Part shown: positions 8,801 to 18,582 of the stretch, piece by piece | How positions within the stretch are numbered: position 1 is the first letter of the stretch | Layout of the letters: every line of letters begins with the position of its first letter | From: Phytobacter palmae | GTDB taxonomy: Bacteria; Pseudomonadota; Gammaproteobacteria; Enterobacterales; Enterobacteriaceae | NCBI GenBank assembly: GCA_900112785.1 | Contig: FONB01000003.1 | Location: 1-64,000 of the forward strand | Direction of reading: 5' to 3' | DNA length: 64,000 bases | Position numbers and translations under genes: made by a program | Notes under the pieces: model-generated | Databases searched by the model: none | What the model saw: only the letters and a program-made list of their open reading frames with translations | Told to the model about the DNA's origin: nothing

Positions 8801-9235
8801 TTTTTATGGTTCGTGCCAGTTTACTGATATTCATCTTCATGAAATAAAACGATTAATTACCTTTTATTGCTCACCTGTGTACATTGTCGGTCATGGGGGT
8901 AACATTGAGATGAGTGGTCAATGGGGTAGTCAGCGTTATGAATGAACTGAGGTTTTTATCGCTGGTGGTACGAACAAACTGAGCGATACGTCACTAAGAA
9001 AAATGTTGGGCAGGGAAAGCCCTGCTGAAAATTTTATACGTTGCCGTGTGGCCGGAACGCTTGCCGCAAAGGCGCGTCACCGCCAGCGCATGGCCGCTCC
9101 GGAATATCGATGACGCACGGAGATAATCCTTCTTCATGGCGGTGCTGGTGGCCCTGTAATTTACGCATTTATCGTTTCTGTAGGAAAGGACTTGCCAGAA
9201 ACACCGGCAGGGCACTATCTGGCAATAAGATGGGG
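8801..9235. other. Accessory spacer, no gene supported
   Basis: About 435 nt between the degenerate fis 3' copy and the STY0300-like gene. Short frames on both strands lack ribosome sites and familiar motifs. I found no trace of yhdJ, the methyltransferase gene at this spot in E. coli, and no integrase or transposase. Confidence 0.5.
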
Positions 9236-9604
9236 TTATTCGCAGGAGGCGTAAAACTCTTCTTTGCTGTATCCATACCACGCAGAGCATTTCTGTGCTG
9301 TTGCGGGTACCTTTACAGTGGCAGTTTTATGTGTTCCCTTATATTGGCATACAAGAAATACGGACGTGTTATGCTCCTTCGCATAATCCTGTGAGTCCTT
9401 AAGTGTCCATACCAGTTCTTCATCCGTATCCGGCAATAATGAAGCCCTTTCTTCTGGCGGCCCGACGAAAACATCAACTAAATTCATTCGGTGTTTTTTG
9501 TTGCCTTCTTTTAAAACAGGCGGGCAGTTTACTTTTTCGGCAAAAACAGAACTGGAAAAAAGTAATGCCACGCTACCTAAAATTACTGTTTTACTCCACA
9601 ACAT
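9236..9604 (-). CDS. Secreted STY0300-family-like protein
   Basis: A 122-residue protein with a signal peptide that ends at SVFA-EK near residue 22. GGAGG lies 7 nt before the ATG. The mature part (about 100 residues) has three cysteines (CPP, VCQY, KCSA) plus one in the C-terminal ASCE. The segment DVFVGPPEERASLLPD, followed by a tryptophan and a CQY strand, is reminiscent of the uncharacterised STY0300 family. Periplasmic location and disulfides are inferred. It lies alone in a non-backbone patch, so it is probably acquired. The family assignment is from memory of its pattern. Confidence 0.7.
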   Translation of the reverse strand: MLWSKTVILGSVALLFSSSVFAEKVNCPPVLKEGNKKHRMNLVDVFVGPPEERASLLPDTDEELVWTLKDSQDYAKEHNTSVFLVCQYKGTHKTATVKVPATAQKCSAWYGYSKEEFYASCE

Positions 9605-9956
9605 AGTAATTCCCTCCGACGTTTTCGGGGCGCGGTTGCTGAGTGAAGCGGATTGTTCGCTGACTGACAGGGTGAGGTGTTATTACTTTTTCGCCTCGCT
9701 TATCGGTACTGTGTCCCATCCACTGAGCCAGAACCTGAATCCCATTTGCATCTTGCCCGGGGTAATCGATGTATTTCCTTTAACCAGTACGCCGCGTCGC
9801 CATGCTGCCGTTCGCGGCCAGAGGGCTAACGCGCATAGTTAACCGCATTGCTAATTCGCAACTCACTGCGCCGTTGGCACCCATCCCTGTACAGCCCGTA
9901 GATATCTCACGTTATCGTTCGGTGTAGTTATATGTAATCAGTGGTGTAGTCAGTTC
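9605..9956. other. Accessory spacer upstream of the STY0300-like gene, no gene supported
   Basis: About 350 nt up to the fis terminator. Reading the minus strand gives only fragments with frequent stops. It may be decayed coding DNA brought in with the STY0300-like gene, but no family is recognisable. The promoter of that gene should be here. Confidence 0.5.
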
Positions 9957-10053
9957 AATAAAAAAGGCGCTATCCCATGCCGAGTAGCGCCTTTTTAAAC
10001 AGTCACTTAGCTGATAATTATCAGTTCATGCCGTATTTTTTCAGTTTCTTACG
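9957..10053. repeat. fis terminator and 3' end (right arm of the imperfect repeat)
   Basis: The intact counterpart of 8713-8800. It comprises the fis terminator, a short spacer and the last ~11 codons of fis. The two copies share the terminator stem with CATGCCG in its loop and the terminal TACGGCATGAACTGA on the minus strand. Confidence 0.7.
9961..9996 (-). terminator. fis rho-independent terminator
   Basis: An 11-bp perfect stem, AAAAAGGCGCT / AGCGCCTTTTT, followed by a T tract on the minus strand, 24 nt after the fis stop codon. Confidence 0.9.
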
Positions 10054-10317
10054 CAGCGTACCACGGTTGATACCCATCATCAGGGCAGCGCGGGTTTGGT
10101 TGCCGCGGGTGTATTGCATCACCATGTCCAACAGTGGCTGTTCAACCTCAGCCAGTACCAGCTCATACAGGTCATTAACATCCTGACCGTTCAGTTGAGC
10201 AAAATAGTTCTTCAGTGCCTGTTTAACCGAGTCACGCAGGGGCTTTTGAGTTACCTGATCCTGAGAGTTAACGGTAGAAACGGTCAGTACGTCAGAATTT
10301 ACGCGTTGTTCGAACAT
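10021..10317 (-). CDS. fis: DNA-binding protein Fis
   Basis: Nucleoid protein of 98 residues, the family length. It bends DNA, activates rRNA and tRNA promoters, assists site-specific recombination and represses its own promoter. The N-terminal beta-hairpin arms and dimer core precede a C-terminal helix-turn-helix ([27 protein letters not shown], given here as residues 72-98). The frame is identical in pattern to E. coli Fis. It is the distal gene of the dusB-fis operon, 23 nt after dusB. Expression is expected to peak at outgrowth through the G+C-rich discriminator of the dusB promoter. Confidence 0.98.
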
Positions 10318-10340
10318 AGTTCTGTCAGCTCTTTATTTCA

Positions 10341-11306
10341 TTACGCAAGATTTTCGAAGTATGCCTCCAACGCCTCCAGCTGTTCGCTGGCATCCTCTAT
10401 GGCGTTGAATGTGCGCCGAAACTGGTCATTTGGAGCGTGCTCCTGGAGATACCAGGAGACGTGTTTACGTGCAATTCGGTACCCTTTTGCCTGACCATAA
10501 AAGTCATGCAATTCCCGAACATGCGCGCAAAGCAAGCGCTTAACCTCTGCCAAAGGCAGTGGGGCGAGCAGCTCCCCAGTGTCCAGATAATGCTGGATTT
10601 CCCGAAAGATCCAGGGTCTTCCCTGAGCTGCACGGCCTATCATCAGGGCATCAGCCCCCGTATAGTCGAGTACAGCTCTGGCTTTAAGCGGGTCAGTGAT
10701 GTCACCATTCGCGATAATCGGAATGGAAACCTTCTGCTTAACTGCCCGAATGCTGTCGTACTCAGCGTCTCCGTTGAACAAACAGGCGCGGGTGCGTCCA
10801 TGTATGGTCAGAGCCTGAATGCCACAGTCTTCAGCCAGTTGGGCAATTTCTACGCAGTTACGGTGTTCCGGAGCCCAGCCAGTGCGAATCTTAAGCGTGA
10901 CAGGCACTTCCACTGCTTCCACTACCGCGCTCAGGATAGACTTCACCAGGTCCGGGTATTGCAGCAGGGCAGAGCCCGCAAGCTTGCGATTCACTTTCTT
11001 TGCCGGGCAGCCCATATTGATATCAATAATCTGGGCGCCGCTTTCTACATTGATACGTGCGGCTTCCGCCATTTCTTCCGGGTCACTACCGGCAATTTGC
11101 ACGGTACGAATACCGGGCTCATCAATATGCACCATCCGCAGTCTTGATTTGTCACTCTCCCAAACCTGCGGGTTGGAGGACATCATCTCGGATACCGTTA
11201 ATCCGGCCCCCATCTCGTAGCACAACGTCCGAAATGGTCTGTCAGTAATGCCAGCCATTGGCGCTGCGATCAGTCGATTTCTGAGCTGGTAGTGTCCGAT
11301 GCGCAT
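10341..11306 (-). CDS. dusB: tRNA-dihydrouridine synthase B
   Basis: FMN-dependent, NADPH-using enzyme that reduces uridine (position 17 in E. coli) in the tRNA D-loop; cytoplasmic. 321 residues, the family length. The TIM barrel opens with [14 protein letters not shown]. The catalytic cysteine is residue 100 in [12 protein letters not shown], and the FMN/tRNA-binding segments KIRTGW and GRAAQGRPW are present. It is the first gene of dusB-fis. The ATG at 11306 lies about 40 nt from the promoter -10 element. Translation of dusB is known in E. coli to help fis expression. Confidence 0.97.
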   Translation of the reverse strand: MRIGHYQLRNRLIAAPMAGITDRPFRTLCYEMGAGLTVSEMMSSNPQVWESDKSRLRMVHIDEPGIRTVQIAGSDPEEMAEAARINVESGAQIIDINMGCPAKKVNRKLAGSALLQYPDLVKSILSAVVEAVEVPVTLKIRTGWAPEHRNCVEIAQLAEDCGIQALTIHGRTRACLFNGDAEYDSIRAVKQKVSIPIIANGDITDPLKARAVLDYTGADALMIGRAAQGRPWIFREIQHYLDTGELLAPLPLAEVKRLLCAHVRELHDFYGQAKGYRIARKHVSWYLQEHAPNDQFRRTFNAIEDASEQLEALEAYFENLA

Positions 11307-11345
11307 GAGTTAAGAAATGACCATACTGTGACTGCAAGGCGGCGT

Positions 11346-11374
11346 ATATTACGCATTTTTCGCACGAGATGAAA
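11346..11374 (-). promoter_or_regulatory. dusB-fis promoter (growth-rate and stringent controlled)
   Basis: On the minus strand, TTTCAT (11374-11369) and TAATAT (11351-11346) are spaced by 17 nt. They are followed by the G+C-rich discriminator ACGCCGCC. This matches the E. coli fis promoter, which is sensitive to ppGpp/DksA and repressed by Fis. Confidence 0.88.
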
Positions 11375-11569
11375 GGCCAAACTTTGACCAATCCACTGTC
11401 GCAGATCAATGAATCACAGCGTAAGGCGACTGTTGAAAATATTAATGATTTAAAATCATTGGGTTATATACTTATGGTGAATTTGTGAGCAAATATAAAT
11501 TCGTCAAACTTCTCTGTTTTTCTTCATGAGAACCCTGATTCATCGGCATATTTTGCTGTTTTAATCGTC

Positions 11570-11609
11570 AAAAAAGAGAGTGAAAATGAGATCAGACTCC
11601 CATTTTCAC
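11570..11609 (-). terminator. prmA terminator
   Basis: On the minus strand, the stem GTGAAAATG...CATTTTCAC with a 12-nt loop is followed by CTCTCTTTTTTG. It lies 55 nt after the prmA stop codon. It separates the prmA transcript from the dusB promoter region at 11307-11569, which otherwise holds no gene. Confidence 0.85.
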
Positions 11610-11664
11610 CCTATGGAGCATTATGTTGCTGAATGCTTCACGGTCTCATTGCCATGCAATCGGC

Positions 11665-12546
11665 TTACTTTTTCTGCCCGGTAATGCGGCACCATTCTTC
11701 TTTTTCCACTACGTCATCGAGTGTGAAGGTATCACGATAGGCTTCACATACGCTTTCGGCCTGGCTGGCGAGGATGCCGGAAAGGCCGAGCAGGCCTCCT
11801 GAGACCGGCAGTACGCTGATAAGCGGGGCAAGTTCGCGCAAAGGGCCTGCCAGAATATTGGCGACCACCACGTCCGCCTGCATTGCGTCTGGTTGCTCAT
11901 GTGGGAGATACAGTTCCAGACGCTCAGAGACGCCGTTGCGCTCTGCGTTGTCACGGCTCGCCTGAATAGCCTGCGGGTCGATATCAATACCGATCGCTTT
12001 CTCCGCCCCCAGTTTCAGCGCGGCAATCGCCAGAATGCCGGAACCGCAGCCGAAGTCGATCACGGTTTTACCCGCTAAATCCAGACCATCAAGCCACTGC
12101 AGACACAATGAAGTGGTCGGATGCGTGCCCGTACCGAACGCCAGGCCCGGATCGAGCATCACGTTTACCGCGTTTTTGTCCGGCACATCGCGCCAGCTCG
12201 GGCAGATCCAGAGGCGTTCACCAAAGCGCATCGGGTGGAAGTTATCCATCCATTCACGCTCCCAGTCTTTATCTTCGAGCTGTTCAATTTTGTGTGCGAA
12301 ACCTGCACCCAGCAGCGGATGTTGCTCAAGGATCGCCACTACCTCATTCATGTCGGTTTCGGCATCGAACAGGCCAATAACATCGGTATCACCCCACAGG
12401 CGCGTCTCACCCGGCAGCGGTTCGAAGACCGGCGTGTCATGCGTGTCCTGAAAGGTGATGGAGACCGAACCGGCTTCCATCAGCGCATCGCTCAGATCTT
12501 CGGCGTTAGCGCCGGTTGTATTCAGTTTTAGTTGGATCCACGGCAT
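11665..12546 (-). CDS. prmA: Ribosomal protein L11 methyltransferase
   Basis: SAM-dependent enzyme that trimethylates the N-terminus and lysines of ribosomal protein L11. 293 residues, the family length. An N-terminal L11-recognition domain (about 1-100, rich in acidic residues) precedes a Rossmann methyltransferase domain. The SAM motif is [20 protein letters not shown], and the NILAGPL motif follows. It lies 11 nt downstream of panF in a minus-strand cluster, so panF-prmA are probably co-transcribed and end at the terminator near 11570. The protein is non-essential in E. coli. Confidence 0.97.
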   Translation of the reverse strand: MPWIQLKLNTTGANAEDLSDALMEAGSVSITFQDTHDTPVFEPLPGETRLWGDTDVIGLFDAETDMNEVVAILEQHPLLGAGFAHKIEQLEDKDWEREWMDNFHPMRFGERLWICPSWRDVPDKNAVNVMLDPGLAFGTGTHPTTSLCLQWLDGLDLAGKTVIDFGCGSGILAIAALKLGAEKAIGIDIDPQAIQASRDNAERNGVSERLELYLPHEQPDAMQADVVVANILAGPLRELAPLISVLPVSGGLLGLSGILASQAESVCEAYRDTFTLDDVVEKEEWCRITGQKK

Positions 12547-12557
12547 GGCAAAACTCT

Positions 12558-14009
12558 TTATTTATCAGGAGAAATCGTAGCGACCTGTGAGACGGGTTGA
12601 CCGAAACGGTTCCCGACCACAAACGCCAGTAAACTTAACAGCAACGAAGGCACAATCGGATGGAAGCCCAGGTACTGAATCTTAAACGTTGCAAGTACGG
12701 CATAAAGCACGCCGCCGACGATCATGGCGCTTAGCGCGCCTGCCGCGTTTGCTCGTTCCCAGTAAAGCCCCAGCACCAGTGGCCACAGGAACACGGCTTC
12801 CAGCCCACCAAACGCCAGCAGGTTCAGCCAGATGATCATCTCTGGTGGTCGCCATGCGGCAAGCATCATTAAAATACCGAGCACCAGGGTGATGATCATG
12901 GAGATGCGTTTCAGACGCTGCTCATTACGTAGTTGTTCCGGGCGCGTGTTCAGCCAGAGATCTTTAATGATCGTAGCGGACGCCTGCAAAAGATGGGCGT
13001 TAACGTTCGACATAATTGCCGCCATTGGCGCGGCCAGGAATAACCCGGCGGCAAACGGCGGCAGCACTTCAACCATCAGCGTTGGGATAACCAGGTCAGG
13101 TACTTTCAAATCAGGCAGCACCGCGCGTCCCAGGGCTCCGGCCAGATGCATGCCCAGCATCAGAAGGGTCACCACAATGGTACCGATGATAATGCCCCGA
13201 TGTACGGCTTTGCTGTCTTTATAGGAGATGCAGCGAACAGCGGTGTGGGGAAGGCCAATTACGCCGAAACAGACTAACACCCAGAACGACGCCATAAACG
13301 CGGGGGAAAGAATGTCATCGCCCCCCTGCGGCGTGACCAGCTTCGGATCGATATGCTGTAACTTATCTACGGCACTGTGTAAGCCCCCTGCGGCATGGAC
13401 CACGCCGACCAGTAAGACAATAGTGCCGACCAGCATCACCATTCCTTGCATGGTGTCATTCAGTACACTGGCACGAAAACCGCCAAATGCTGTGTAGAGC
13501 GCGATACTGATCCCGAATATCAGCAGCCCGGATTCATACTCAATACCGGCGGCGGTTTCCAGCAGGCGAGCACCGCCGATAAATTGCACGGCAATGGCCC
13601 CCACAAACGCGACCAGCAGGCTGATACTGGCGATCCACACTACGGTGCGGCTTTGATAGCGCGCCAGCAGCATATCGTTAAGCGTGATGGCGTTGTAGCG
13701 GCGGGCGAGAATCGCAAATTTTTTACCGAGTATGCCCAGTGATAGCCAGATGGTAGGTACCTGAATCATGGCCAGCAGCACCCAACCCAAGCCGTATTTA
13801 TAGGCTGCTCCCGGGCCGCCAATAAAAGAGCTGGCGCTGATATAGGAGGTGGTGAGCGTCATCGCCAGCACCAGCCCTCCCATCGAACGACTGCCAAGAA
13901 AATACTCGGTCAGAAAGGTTCCGGATGTACGTTGACGCATAGCGTAGACCGACAAACCTAAGACAATCAGCATATAGGCAATCAGAGGAATAATGACTTC
14001 AAGCCGCAT
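12558..14009 (-). CDS. panF: Sodium/pantothenate symporter
   Basis: Inner-membrane symporter of the solute:sodium symporter family. It takes up pantothenate (vitamin B5) for coenzyme A synthesis. 483 residues as in E. coli, with about 13 membrane segments. Family signatures include [24 protein letters not shown]... near residues 53-75 (quoted to 18 residues: [18 protein letters not shown]) and [17 protein letters not shown]. The start overlaps the end of yhdT by 11 nt, which implies translational coupling. Confidence 0.97.
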   Translation of the reverse strand: MRLEVIIPLIAYMLIVLGLSVYAMRQRTSGTFLTEYFLGSRSMGGLVLAMTLTTSYISASSFIGGPGAAYKYGLGWVLLAMIQVPTIWLSLGILGKKFAILARRYNAITLNDMLLARYQSRTVVWIASISLLVAFVGAIAVQFIGGARLLETAAGIEYESGLLIFGISIALYTAFGGFRASVLNDTMQGMVMLVGTIVLLVGVVHAAGGLHSAVDKLQHIDPKLVTPQGGDDILSPAFMASFWVLVCFGVIGLPHTAVRCISYKDSKAVHRGIIIGTIVVTLLMLGMHLAGALGRAVLPDLKVPDLVIPTLMVEVLPPFAAGLFLAAPMAAIMSNVNAHLLQASATIIKDLWLNTRPEQLRNEQRLKRISMIITLVLGILMMLAAWRPPEMIIWLNLLAFGGLEAVFLWPLVLGLYWERANAAGALSAMIVGGVLYAVLATFKIQYLGFHPIVPSLLLSLLAFVVGNRFGQPVSQVATISPDK

Positions 14010-14241
14010 CGTTATCCTCCAGTGAGATATCGCGGAAGATAAAGCGTACCATCGCCCAGCACAGCAGAATAAACACCAGCGGCGTTAACAGGCAGGCCAT
14101 TTCAAACCAGTGTGGTAAGCCGGTAAACCCCATCATTGAATCTGGTAAGTAAGCAGTTACTAACCATGCGGTGAGGTAGAGGAGGGTCAGCCACAGCGCC
14201 CAGCGCGCTTCTTTGTGGGCCTGAACAAAACGCTTGTCCAT
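13999..14241 (-). CDS. yhdT: Small membrane protein YhdT
   Basis: An 80-residue inner-membrane protein with two hydrophobic segments, WALWLTLLYLTAWLVTAYL and FEMACLLTPLVFILLCWAMV, and an acidic tail ([10 protein letters not shown]). This is the DUF997 family. An upstream start at 14253 adds four residues. The start at 14241 is preferred since it matches E. coli MDxRFVQAHKEARW and has GGGA upstream. It always accompanies panF in enterobacteria, so an accessory role in pantothenate transport is possible but unproven. Confidence 0.93.
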   Translation of the reverse strand: MDKRFVQAHKEARWALWLTLLYLTAWLVTAYLPDSMMGFTGLPHWFEMACLLTPLVFILLCWAMVRFIFRDISLEDNDAA

Positions 14242-14309
14242 TTTGTGTCCCATGTGGATAAAGAAAGCGGGGATTGTACCTTATGGATACCCTATGATCC
14301 TCTGAAATA

Positions 14310-14335
14310 AAAAAGGCCGGAAATCCGGCCTTTTG
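14310..14335 (-). terminator. accBC terminator
   Basis: The stem AAAAGGCCGGA / TCCGGCCTTTT with flanking T residues on the minus strand, 21 nt after the accC stop codon. A symmetrical A tract makes it potentially bidirectional. Confidence 0.88.
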
Positions 14336-14355
14336 CATAGATACATCATCAGGTC

Positions 14356-15705
14356 TTACTTTTCGTTCAGACCGAGTTTCTTTTCCAGATAGTGGATATT
14401 AGTGCCACCCTGCTGGAATTTCTCATCACTCATGATGCGCATCTGCAGATCTACGTTGGTTTTGATGCCGTCAATGATCAGCTCCTGCAACGCATTTTTC
14501 ATACGCGCAATTGCCACATCACGGTTCTCACCAAAGCAAATCAACTTGCCGATCATTGAGTCATAGTACGGCGGCACAGTGTAACCGGCGTAAATGTGCG
14601 ATTCCCAGCGCACGCCAAAACCGCCTGGCGCGTGGAAACGGGTGATTTTACCCGGACTCGGCAGGAAGGTATTCGGATCTTCGGCGTTGATACGGCATTC
14701 CACCGCATGGCCTTTCACCACAACTTCTTCCTGTTTGATGGACAGTGGCTGACCGGCAGCGATACGCAACTGCTCTTTGATCAGATCCACGCCAGTGATC
14801 ATTTCGGTCACCGGATGTTCCACCTGGATACGGGTGTTCATTTCGATGAAATAGAACTCACCGTTTTCGAACAGGAACTCAAACGTACCTGCCCCACGGT
14901 AGCCGATATCCACACAGGCTTTGGCGCAACGCTCGCCGATATAGCGGCGCAGTTCCGGGGTGATGCCCGGAGCCGGCGCCTCTTCGACAACTTTCTGGTG
15001 ACGACGCTGCATGGAGCAGTCGCGTTCGGCCAGATAAATGGCGTTGCCCTGGCCGTCTGCCAGTACCTGGATCTCGATGTGACGAGGATTTTCCAGGTAT
15101 TTTTCCATGTACACCATGTCATTGTTGAACGCCGCTTTGGCTTCAGCTTTGGTCATGGCAATGGACTGCGCGAGTTCAGCGTCACCGCGAACCACGCGCA
15201 TACCGCGACCGCCGCCGCCGCCGGACGCCTTGATGATAACCGGGTAGCCAATGCGTTTGGCATGCGCGCGGTTTACGTCCATATCGTCGCCCAGCGGGCC
15301 GTCGGAGCCCGGTACGGTCGGTACGCCCGCTTTCTTCATGGCAGTAATCGCCGACACTTTGTCGCCCATCAGGCGAATGGTGTCTGCTTTCGGTCCGATG
15401 AAGATAAAGCCGGACTGCTCAACCTGCTCGGCAAAGTTGGCGTTCTCTGAGAGGAAACCATAACCGGGGTGAATCGCCACCGCGCCGGTGATCTCCGCCG
15501 CGCTGATGATAGCCGGGATGTTCAGATAGCTTTTTACGGACGGCGCCGGTCCGATACAGACCGTCTCATCCGCCAGGAGTACGTGTTTTAAATCGCGATC
15601 CGCAGTCGAATGCACAGCGACGGTCTTGATGCCCAGTTCTTTACAGGCACGAAGAATACGCAGTGCAATCTCGCCGCGGTTAGCGATGACAATTTTATCC
15701 AGCAT
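14356..15705 (-). CDS. accC: Biotin carboxylase, acetyl-CoA carboxylase subunit
   Basis: Catalyses ATP-dependent carboxylation of biotin on AccB, the first half-reaction of malonyl-CoA formation in fatty-acid synthesis; cytoplasmic. 449 residues from the start at 15705. The upstream frame start at 15744 would overlap accB and is not conserved. The biotin carboxylase N-domain begins [17 protein letters not shown]. The ATP-grasp glycine loop [11 protein letters not shown] is near 164-174, and the catalytic [10 protein letters not shown] is near 288-297. It lies 10 nt after accB. It is an essential housekeeping gene. Confidence 0.98.
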   Translation of the reverse strand: MLDKIVIANRGEIALRILRACKELGIKTVAVHSTADRDLKHVLLADETVCIGPAPSVKSYLNIPAIISAAEITGAVAIHPGYGFLSENANFAEQVEQSGFIFIGPKADTIRLMGDKVSAITAMKKAGVPTVPGSDGPLGDDMDVNRAHAKRIGYPVIIKASGGGGGRGMRVVRGDAELAQSIAMTKAEAKAAFNNDMVYMEKYLENPRHIEIQVLADGQGNAIYLAERDCSMQRRHQKVVEEAPAPGITPELRRYIGERCAKACVDIGYRGAGTFEFLFENGEFYFIEMNTRIQVEHPVTEMITGVDLIKEQLRIAAGQPLSIKQEEVVVKGHAVECRINAEDPNTFLPSPGKITRFHAPGGFGVRWESHIYAGYTVPPYYDSMIGKLICFGENRDVAIARMKNALQELIIDGIKTNVDLQMRIMSDEKFQQGGTNIHYLEKKLGLNEK

Positions 15706-15715
15706 GTGCGCCTCG

Positions 15716-16192
15716 TTATTCGATGACGACCAGCGGCTCGTCAAACTCTACCGGCTGGCCACTTTCAACCAGAATGGCTTTCACTACGCCCGCTTTGTCG
15801 GCTTCGATCTGGTTCATCATTTTCATGGCTTCAACGATGCACAGGGTATCGCCTACATTGACTTTCTGGCCGACTTCACAGAACGCTTTTGCGTCCGGGC
15901 TCGGCGTGCGGTAGAAGGTCCCGACCATCGGGGAACGTACGATGTGACCACTGATTTGCGCAGCCGCAGGTTCTGCTGCCGTAGCCGGAGCTGCGGGAGC
16001 GACTGCGCCAGAAAGCGCAGGGGCTGGCTGCTGCATAACCGGAGCCGCATAAGCTTGCTGCATCACCGGGAAGCCCGTGTTCACCGGTGCGCGGCTGATG
16101 CGTACAGACTCTTCGCCTTCAGAAATTTCCAGTTCAGCGATGCCTGATTCTTCAACCAGTTCGATCAGTTTTTTAATCTTACGAATATCCAT
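15716..16192 (-). CDS. accB: Biotin carboxyl carrier protein
   Basis: Carries biotin between the biotin carboxylase (AccC) and the carboxyltransferase (AccAD). 158 residues, two more than E. coli. An N-terminal domain is followed by an alanine/proline-rich flexible linker (about 45-80) and the lipoyl/biotinyl domain. The biotinylated lysine is K124 in EAMKMMN. Two residues more than E. coli is within normal linker variation. It is first in accBC. In E. coli the transcript has a long leader and AccB represses its own operon. Here the leader contains the aroQ remnant ending 21 nt upstream of the start codon. Confidence 0.98.
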   Translation of the reverse strand: MDIRKIKKLIELVEESGIAELEISEGEESVRISRAPVNTGFPVMQQAYAAPVMQQPAPALSGAVAPAAPATAAEPAAAQISGHIVRSPMVGTFYRTPSPDAKAFCEVGQKVNVGDTLCIVEAMKMMNQIEADKAGVVKAILVESGQPVEFDEPLVVIE

Positions 16193-16213
16193 GAGTGGGT
16201 TCCGTACTCTTGT

Positions 16214-16463
16214 TTAGTTTGATTGTGACAGGCGTTTTACCGCCGTCTGTAAAGCGTATGTACAACTGCCAGCATCAGGTCCGAAGACCACGCCAGTAGC
16301 GATTTCGGAGAGCCAGGAATGATGGCGAGATGGTTCGTGCGCATGCGTATTGCCCTGAGTGAACTCAGTAAAGTCGAAGGGTGCCATAGGTTTCCGACTT
16401 GCGTGCTCCCGGCATGTTAAGATTGGGGCCGTTTAAAAGCAAAATGCGCAACTTACCAGCCAT
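16214..16463 (-). pseudogene. aroQ: aroQ remnant: type II 3-dehydroquinate dehydratase with the middle deleted
   Basis: Intact AroQ is a ~150-residue enzyme that dehydrates 3-dehydroquinate in the shikimate pathway. On the minus strand, after AGGAGA, a start at 16463 encodes MAGKLRILLLNGPNLNMPG then ARKSETYGTLRL, the AroQ N-terminus with its active-site loop, and then stops. About 20 nt later, in the +1 frame, comes the AroQ C-terminus: NTHAHEPSRHHSWLSEIA then TGVVFGPDAGS and ALQTAVKRLSQSN, with a stop at 16214. Roughly 65 central codons are missing and the halves are out of frame, so no enzyme can be made. The aroQ-accB order is common in other gammaproteobacteria. Confidence 0.88.
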
Positions 16464-16698
16464 CGTGCTGCTATCTCCTGCAATTTTCCGGTAAAAAACA
16501 AAATATACCTTCATTGCGTGGTTGTCACCTTTTTGGACCTTAAAAAGCCCGCCGGGCAAAACCAAAGTCGCACATTATAACTATTTCGTAGCATTTAGCA
16601 GCTAAATACTGGTCTTATCAGGGAAGATTATCAACCGCATTTGGTTTTTAACCCTGCGATTGATAATGGAATTGCGGAGGACTGCACATATCGAAACT
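16464..16698. other. Spacer between aroQ remnant and msrQ; probable accBC promoter region
   Basis: 235 nt with no gene. The retained ribosome site of aroQ lies at its left edge. By analogy with E. coli, where the accBC promoter is far upstream of accB, the minus-strand promoter probably lies here. I could not pick a convincing -35/-10 pair. Confidence 0.45.
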
Positions 16699-17298
16699 TT
16701 AGCGCCACCACTGGCGGAACTTCTTGTATCGCCACGCTAAAAGCACGAATGCAGCAACTGCATAAAGGAGGGGTAATGGCGATAAAATCTTCACGGACCA
16801 CAGATAATGGATGGGGGCCAGGATCGCGACCAGATAGACGAAATTATGCAATAGTTGCCATCTTTTGCCCATTTTTCGCTGCGCCCATTGGGTAGATGTG
16901 GCTGCCAGTGCCAACAGGATAAACCAGCTCACAATTCCTAACATTAAATACGGGCGCGTTATCAGCTCCTGGCCAAGCAGCGCCAGATTGTTGATGCCCA
17001 GCTCCAGCAGTGCGTAACTGGTCAGGTGCAATGTTGCCCACGCAAAACACCATAGTCCAAGTAAACGACGGGTGCGAATAAGCAACGGTTGTTTAGCGTA
17101 GCGCGCCAGTGGCGCAACCAGCAAGCCTGCCAGTAAAAATTTCAGCGCCATTCTGCCGGTAAAATGTTGAATATCTTTTGCCGGGTCGGCACTAAAATAC
17201 CCCTGCGACGATGCCCAAAACAACCAGACAAACGGCAAAAAACCTGCCAGGTGCAGTAATACTTTAAGCCAGACCACCTGTTTTGCTGTTAAACGCAC
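16699..17298 (-). CDS. msrQ: Heme-binding membrane subunit MsrQ of the periplasmic methionine sulfoxide reductase
   Basis: Inner-membrane b-type cytochrome that passes quinone-pool electrons to MsrP, which repairs oxidised methionines in envelope proteins. 199 residues, about six membrane segments, ferric-reductase-like fold. Candidate heme ligands are H91 (WATLHLTSY), H151 (LLHNFVYL) and H164 (PIHYLW). The start codon abuts the msrP stop, so the pair is one transcription unit. In E. coli the pair lies elsewhere, next to hprSR. Its location beside accB resembles Salmonella-type genomes. Confidence 0.95.
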   Translation of the reverse strand: MRLTAKQVVWLKVLLHLAGFLPFVWLFWASSQGYFSADPAKDIQHFTGRMALKFLLAGLLVAPLARYAKQPLLIRTRRLLGLWCFAWATLHLTSYALLELGINNLALLGQELITRPYLMLGIVSWFILLALAATSTQWAQRKMGKRWQLLHNFVYLVAILAPIHYLWSVKILSPLPLLYAVAAFVLLAWRYKKFRQWWR

Positions 17299-18300
17299 TC
17301 AAAAGTTCTCCCGCAGATCCAAACCACGATAAAGGGACGCCACTTCGTCCGCATAGCCATTAAAGAGAAGCGTAGGCTGGCGTTTTACATCCAGCACACC
17401 GCCGGAGCCGATAAAGCGTTCGGTCGCTTGGGACCAGCGAGGATGATCGACATGCGGATTCACGTTAGCAAAAAAACCATACTCATTTGGCGCAGCAAGA
17501 TTCCAGGTAGTAGGGGGACGTTCTTTCGTTAGCTTGATGCTGACTATCGATTTAATTCCCTTAAAGCCGTATTTCCACGGAACGGTCAGGCGGATCGGTG
17601 CCCCATTTTGGGGGGGTAACGCTTTACCATAAACGCCAACTGACAATAGCGTGAGGGGATGCATGGCTTCATCTATACGTAACCCTTCTACGTAGGGATA
17701 TTCCAGGCCGCCGCCAATGAAGCGATCCTTCTGACCTGGCATCTCGTCAGGTGCATAAAGCGTTTGAAATGCCACATATTTTGCGTTGCTGGTAGGTTCG
17801 ACCAGGGACAGCAGTTTATGCAGTGGGAAGCCCGTCCATGGAATCACCATCGACCAGGCCTCAACACAGCGCATGCGATAGATTCGCTCCTCCAGCGGGA
17901 AACGTGTGGTAAGCGCGTCATAATCGAGCGTAAGGGGTTTGGCAACTTCGCCGTCAATTTTTAGAGTCCATGGATTGGTTTTCATGCTTCCCGCGTTGGC
18001 TGCGGGATCGGCTTTATCCAGTCCAAACTCATAGAAATTGTTATAGCCCGTTACTTTATCTTCCGGAGTCAGCGTCAGCGCGTTTTGCCACTGCTCTGGT
18101 TTGCTAAACTGCAAGGGTTTGCCAGAAGTTGCTTTAGGCCGATCGTTTCCTTTAAACCAGTCAAGTAGATCGGCGCGCGCAGTGGGAGACAGACTCAGTG
18201 CAGCGGCACTGATGCCCAGCGTTTTCAGGATCTGGCGACGTCGCAGCATAAATACGGATTCGGCGGTGACATCGGATTCAGTAAGTTTTTTCTTTTGCAT
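17299..18300 (-). CDS. msrP: Periplasmic methionine sulfoxide reductase catalytic subunit MsrP
   Basis: Molybdopterin enzyme that reduces both diastereomers of methionine sulfoxide in periplasmic proteins. 333 residues. The Tat signal contains [10 protein letters not shown] near 20-29 and is cleaved after ARA near 43. The Mo-binding cysteine is C145 in [11 protein letters not shown]. The C-terminal RGLDLRENF is the family end. The start at 18300 (GGGGGAAG ribosome site) is preferred over 18330, which has no conserved extension. It is transcribed divergently from csrD. Induction by reactive chlorine through HprSR is known in E. coli, but no regulator gene is linked here. Confidence 0.96.
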   Translation of the reverse strand: MQKKKLTESDVTAESVFMLRRRQILKTLGISAAALSLSPTARADLLDWFKGNDRPKATSGKPLQFSKPEQWQNALTLTPEDKVTGYNNFYEFGLDKADPAANAGSMKTNPWTLKIDGEVAKPLTLDYDALTTRFPLEERIYRMRCVEAWSMVIPWTGFPLHKLLSLVEPTSNAKYVAFQTLYAPDEMPGQKDRFIGGGLEYPYVEGLRIDEAMHPLTLLSVGVYGKALPPQNGAPIRLTVPWKYGFKGIKSIVSIKLTKERPPTTWNLAAPNEYGFFANVNPHVDHPRWSQATERFIGSGGVLDVKRQPTLLFNGYADEVASLYRGLDLRENF

Positions 18301-18582
18301 AATCTTCCCCCTTTTCAATACTTGTAGCACGGCGAATATGCGGTCGGGGGATTATCACGAAAAATTGAAATCTGGTGGTTTACTTACCGTGGGTAGCCTT
18401 TGCTTCCCTGGACGATTGGCAAAAAAATTCTGAGGACTATACTCGCATAGTTGTATGCAATACTGATTGCCAGCGGCGTCAGGCCTGCTAGTATGCCAGG
18501 CTCATTTTCTGGTTAGCGCTTACTTTGTTTTTTTCCGGGTTTGCCGCGTCTCGTTCTTTTACACTACGGAGTTAACACAAGG

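Noticed and set aside
9041-9394. 117-codon plus-strand frame in the accessory patch
   Set aside because: Overlaps the better-supported STY0300-like gene, lacks a ribosome site and has an improbable Cys/Trp/Arg-rich composition.
8600-10060. Prophage or integrative element at fis
   Set aside because: No integrase, transposase or phage gene is present; only the imperfect repeat supports an insertion.
10437-11147. 236-codon frame antisense to dusB
   Set aside because: Opposite strand of a conserved enzyme gene; composition reflects the dusB codons.
14596-15450. 284-codon open frame antisense to accC
   Set aside because: Shadow of a G+C-rich, strongly codon-biased gene; no ribosome site, no recognisable family.
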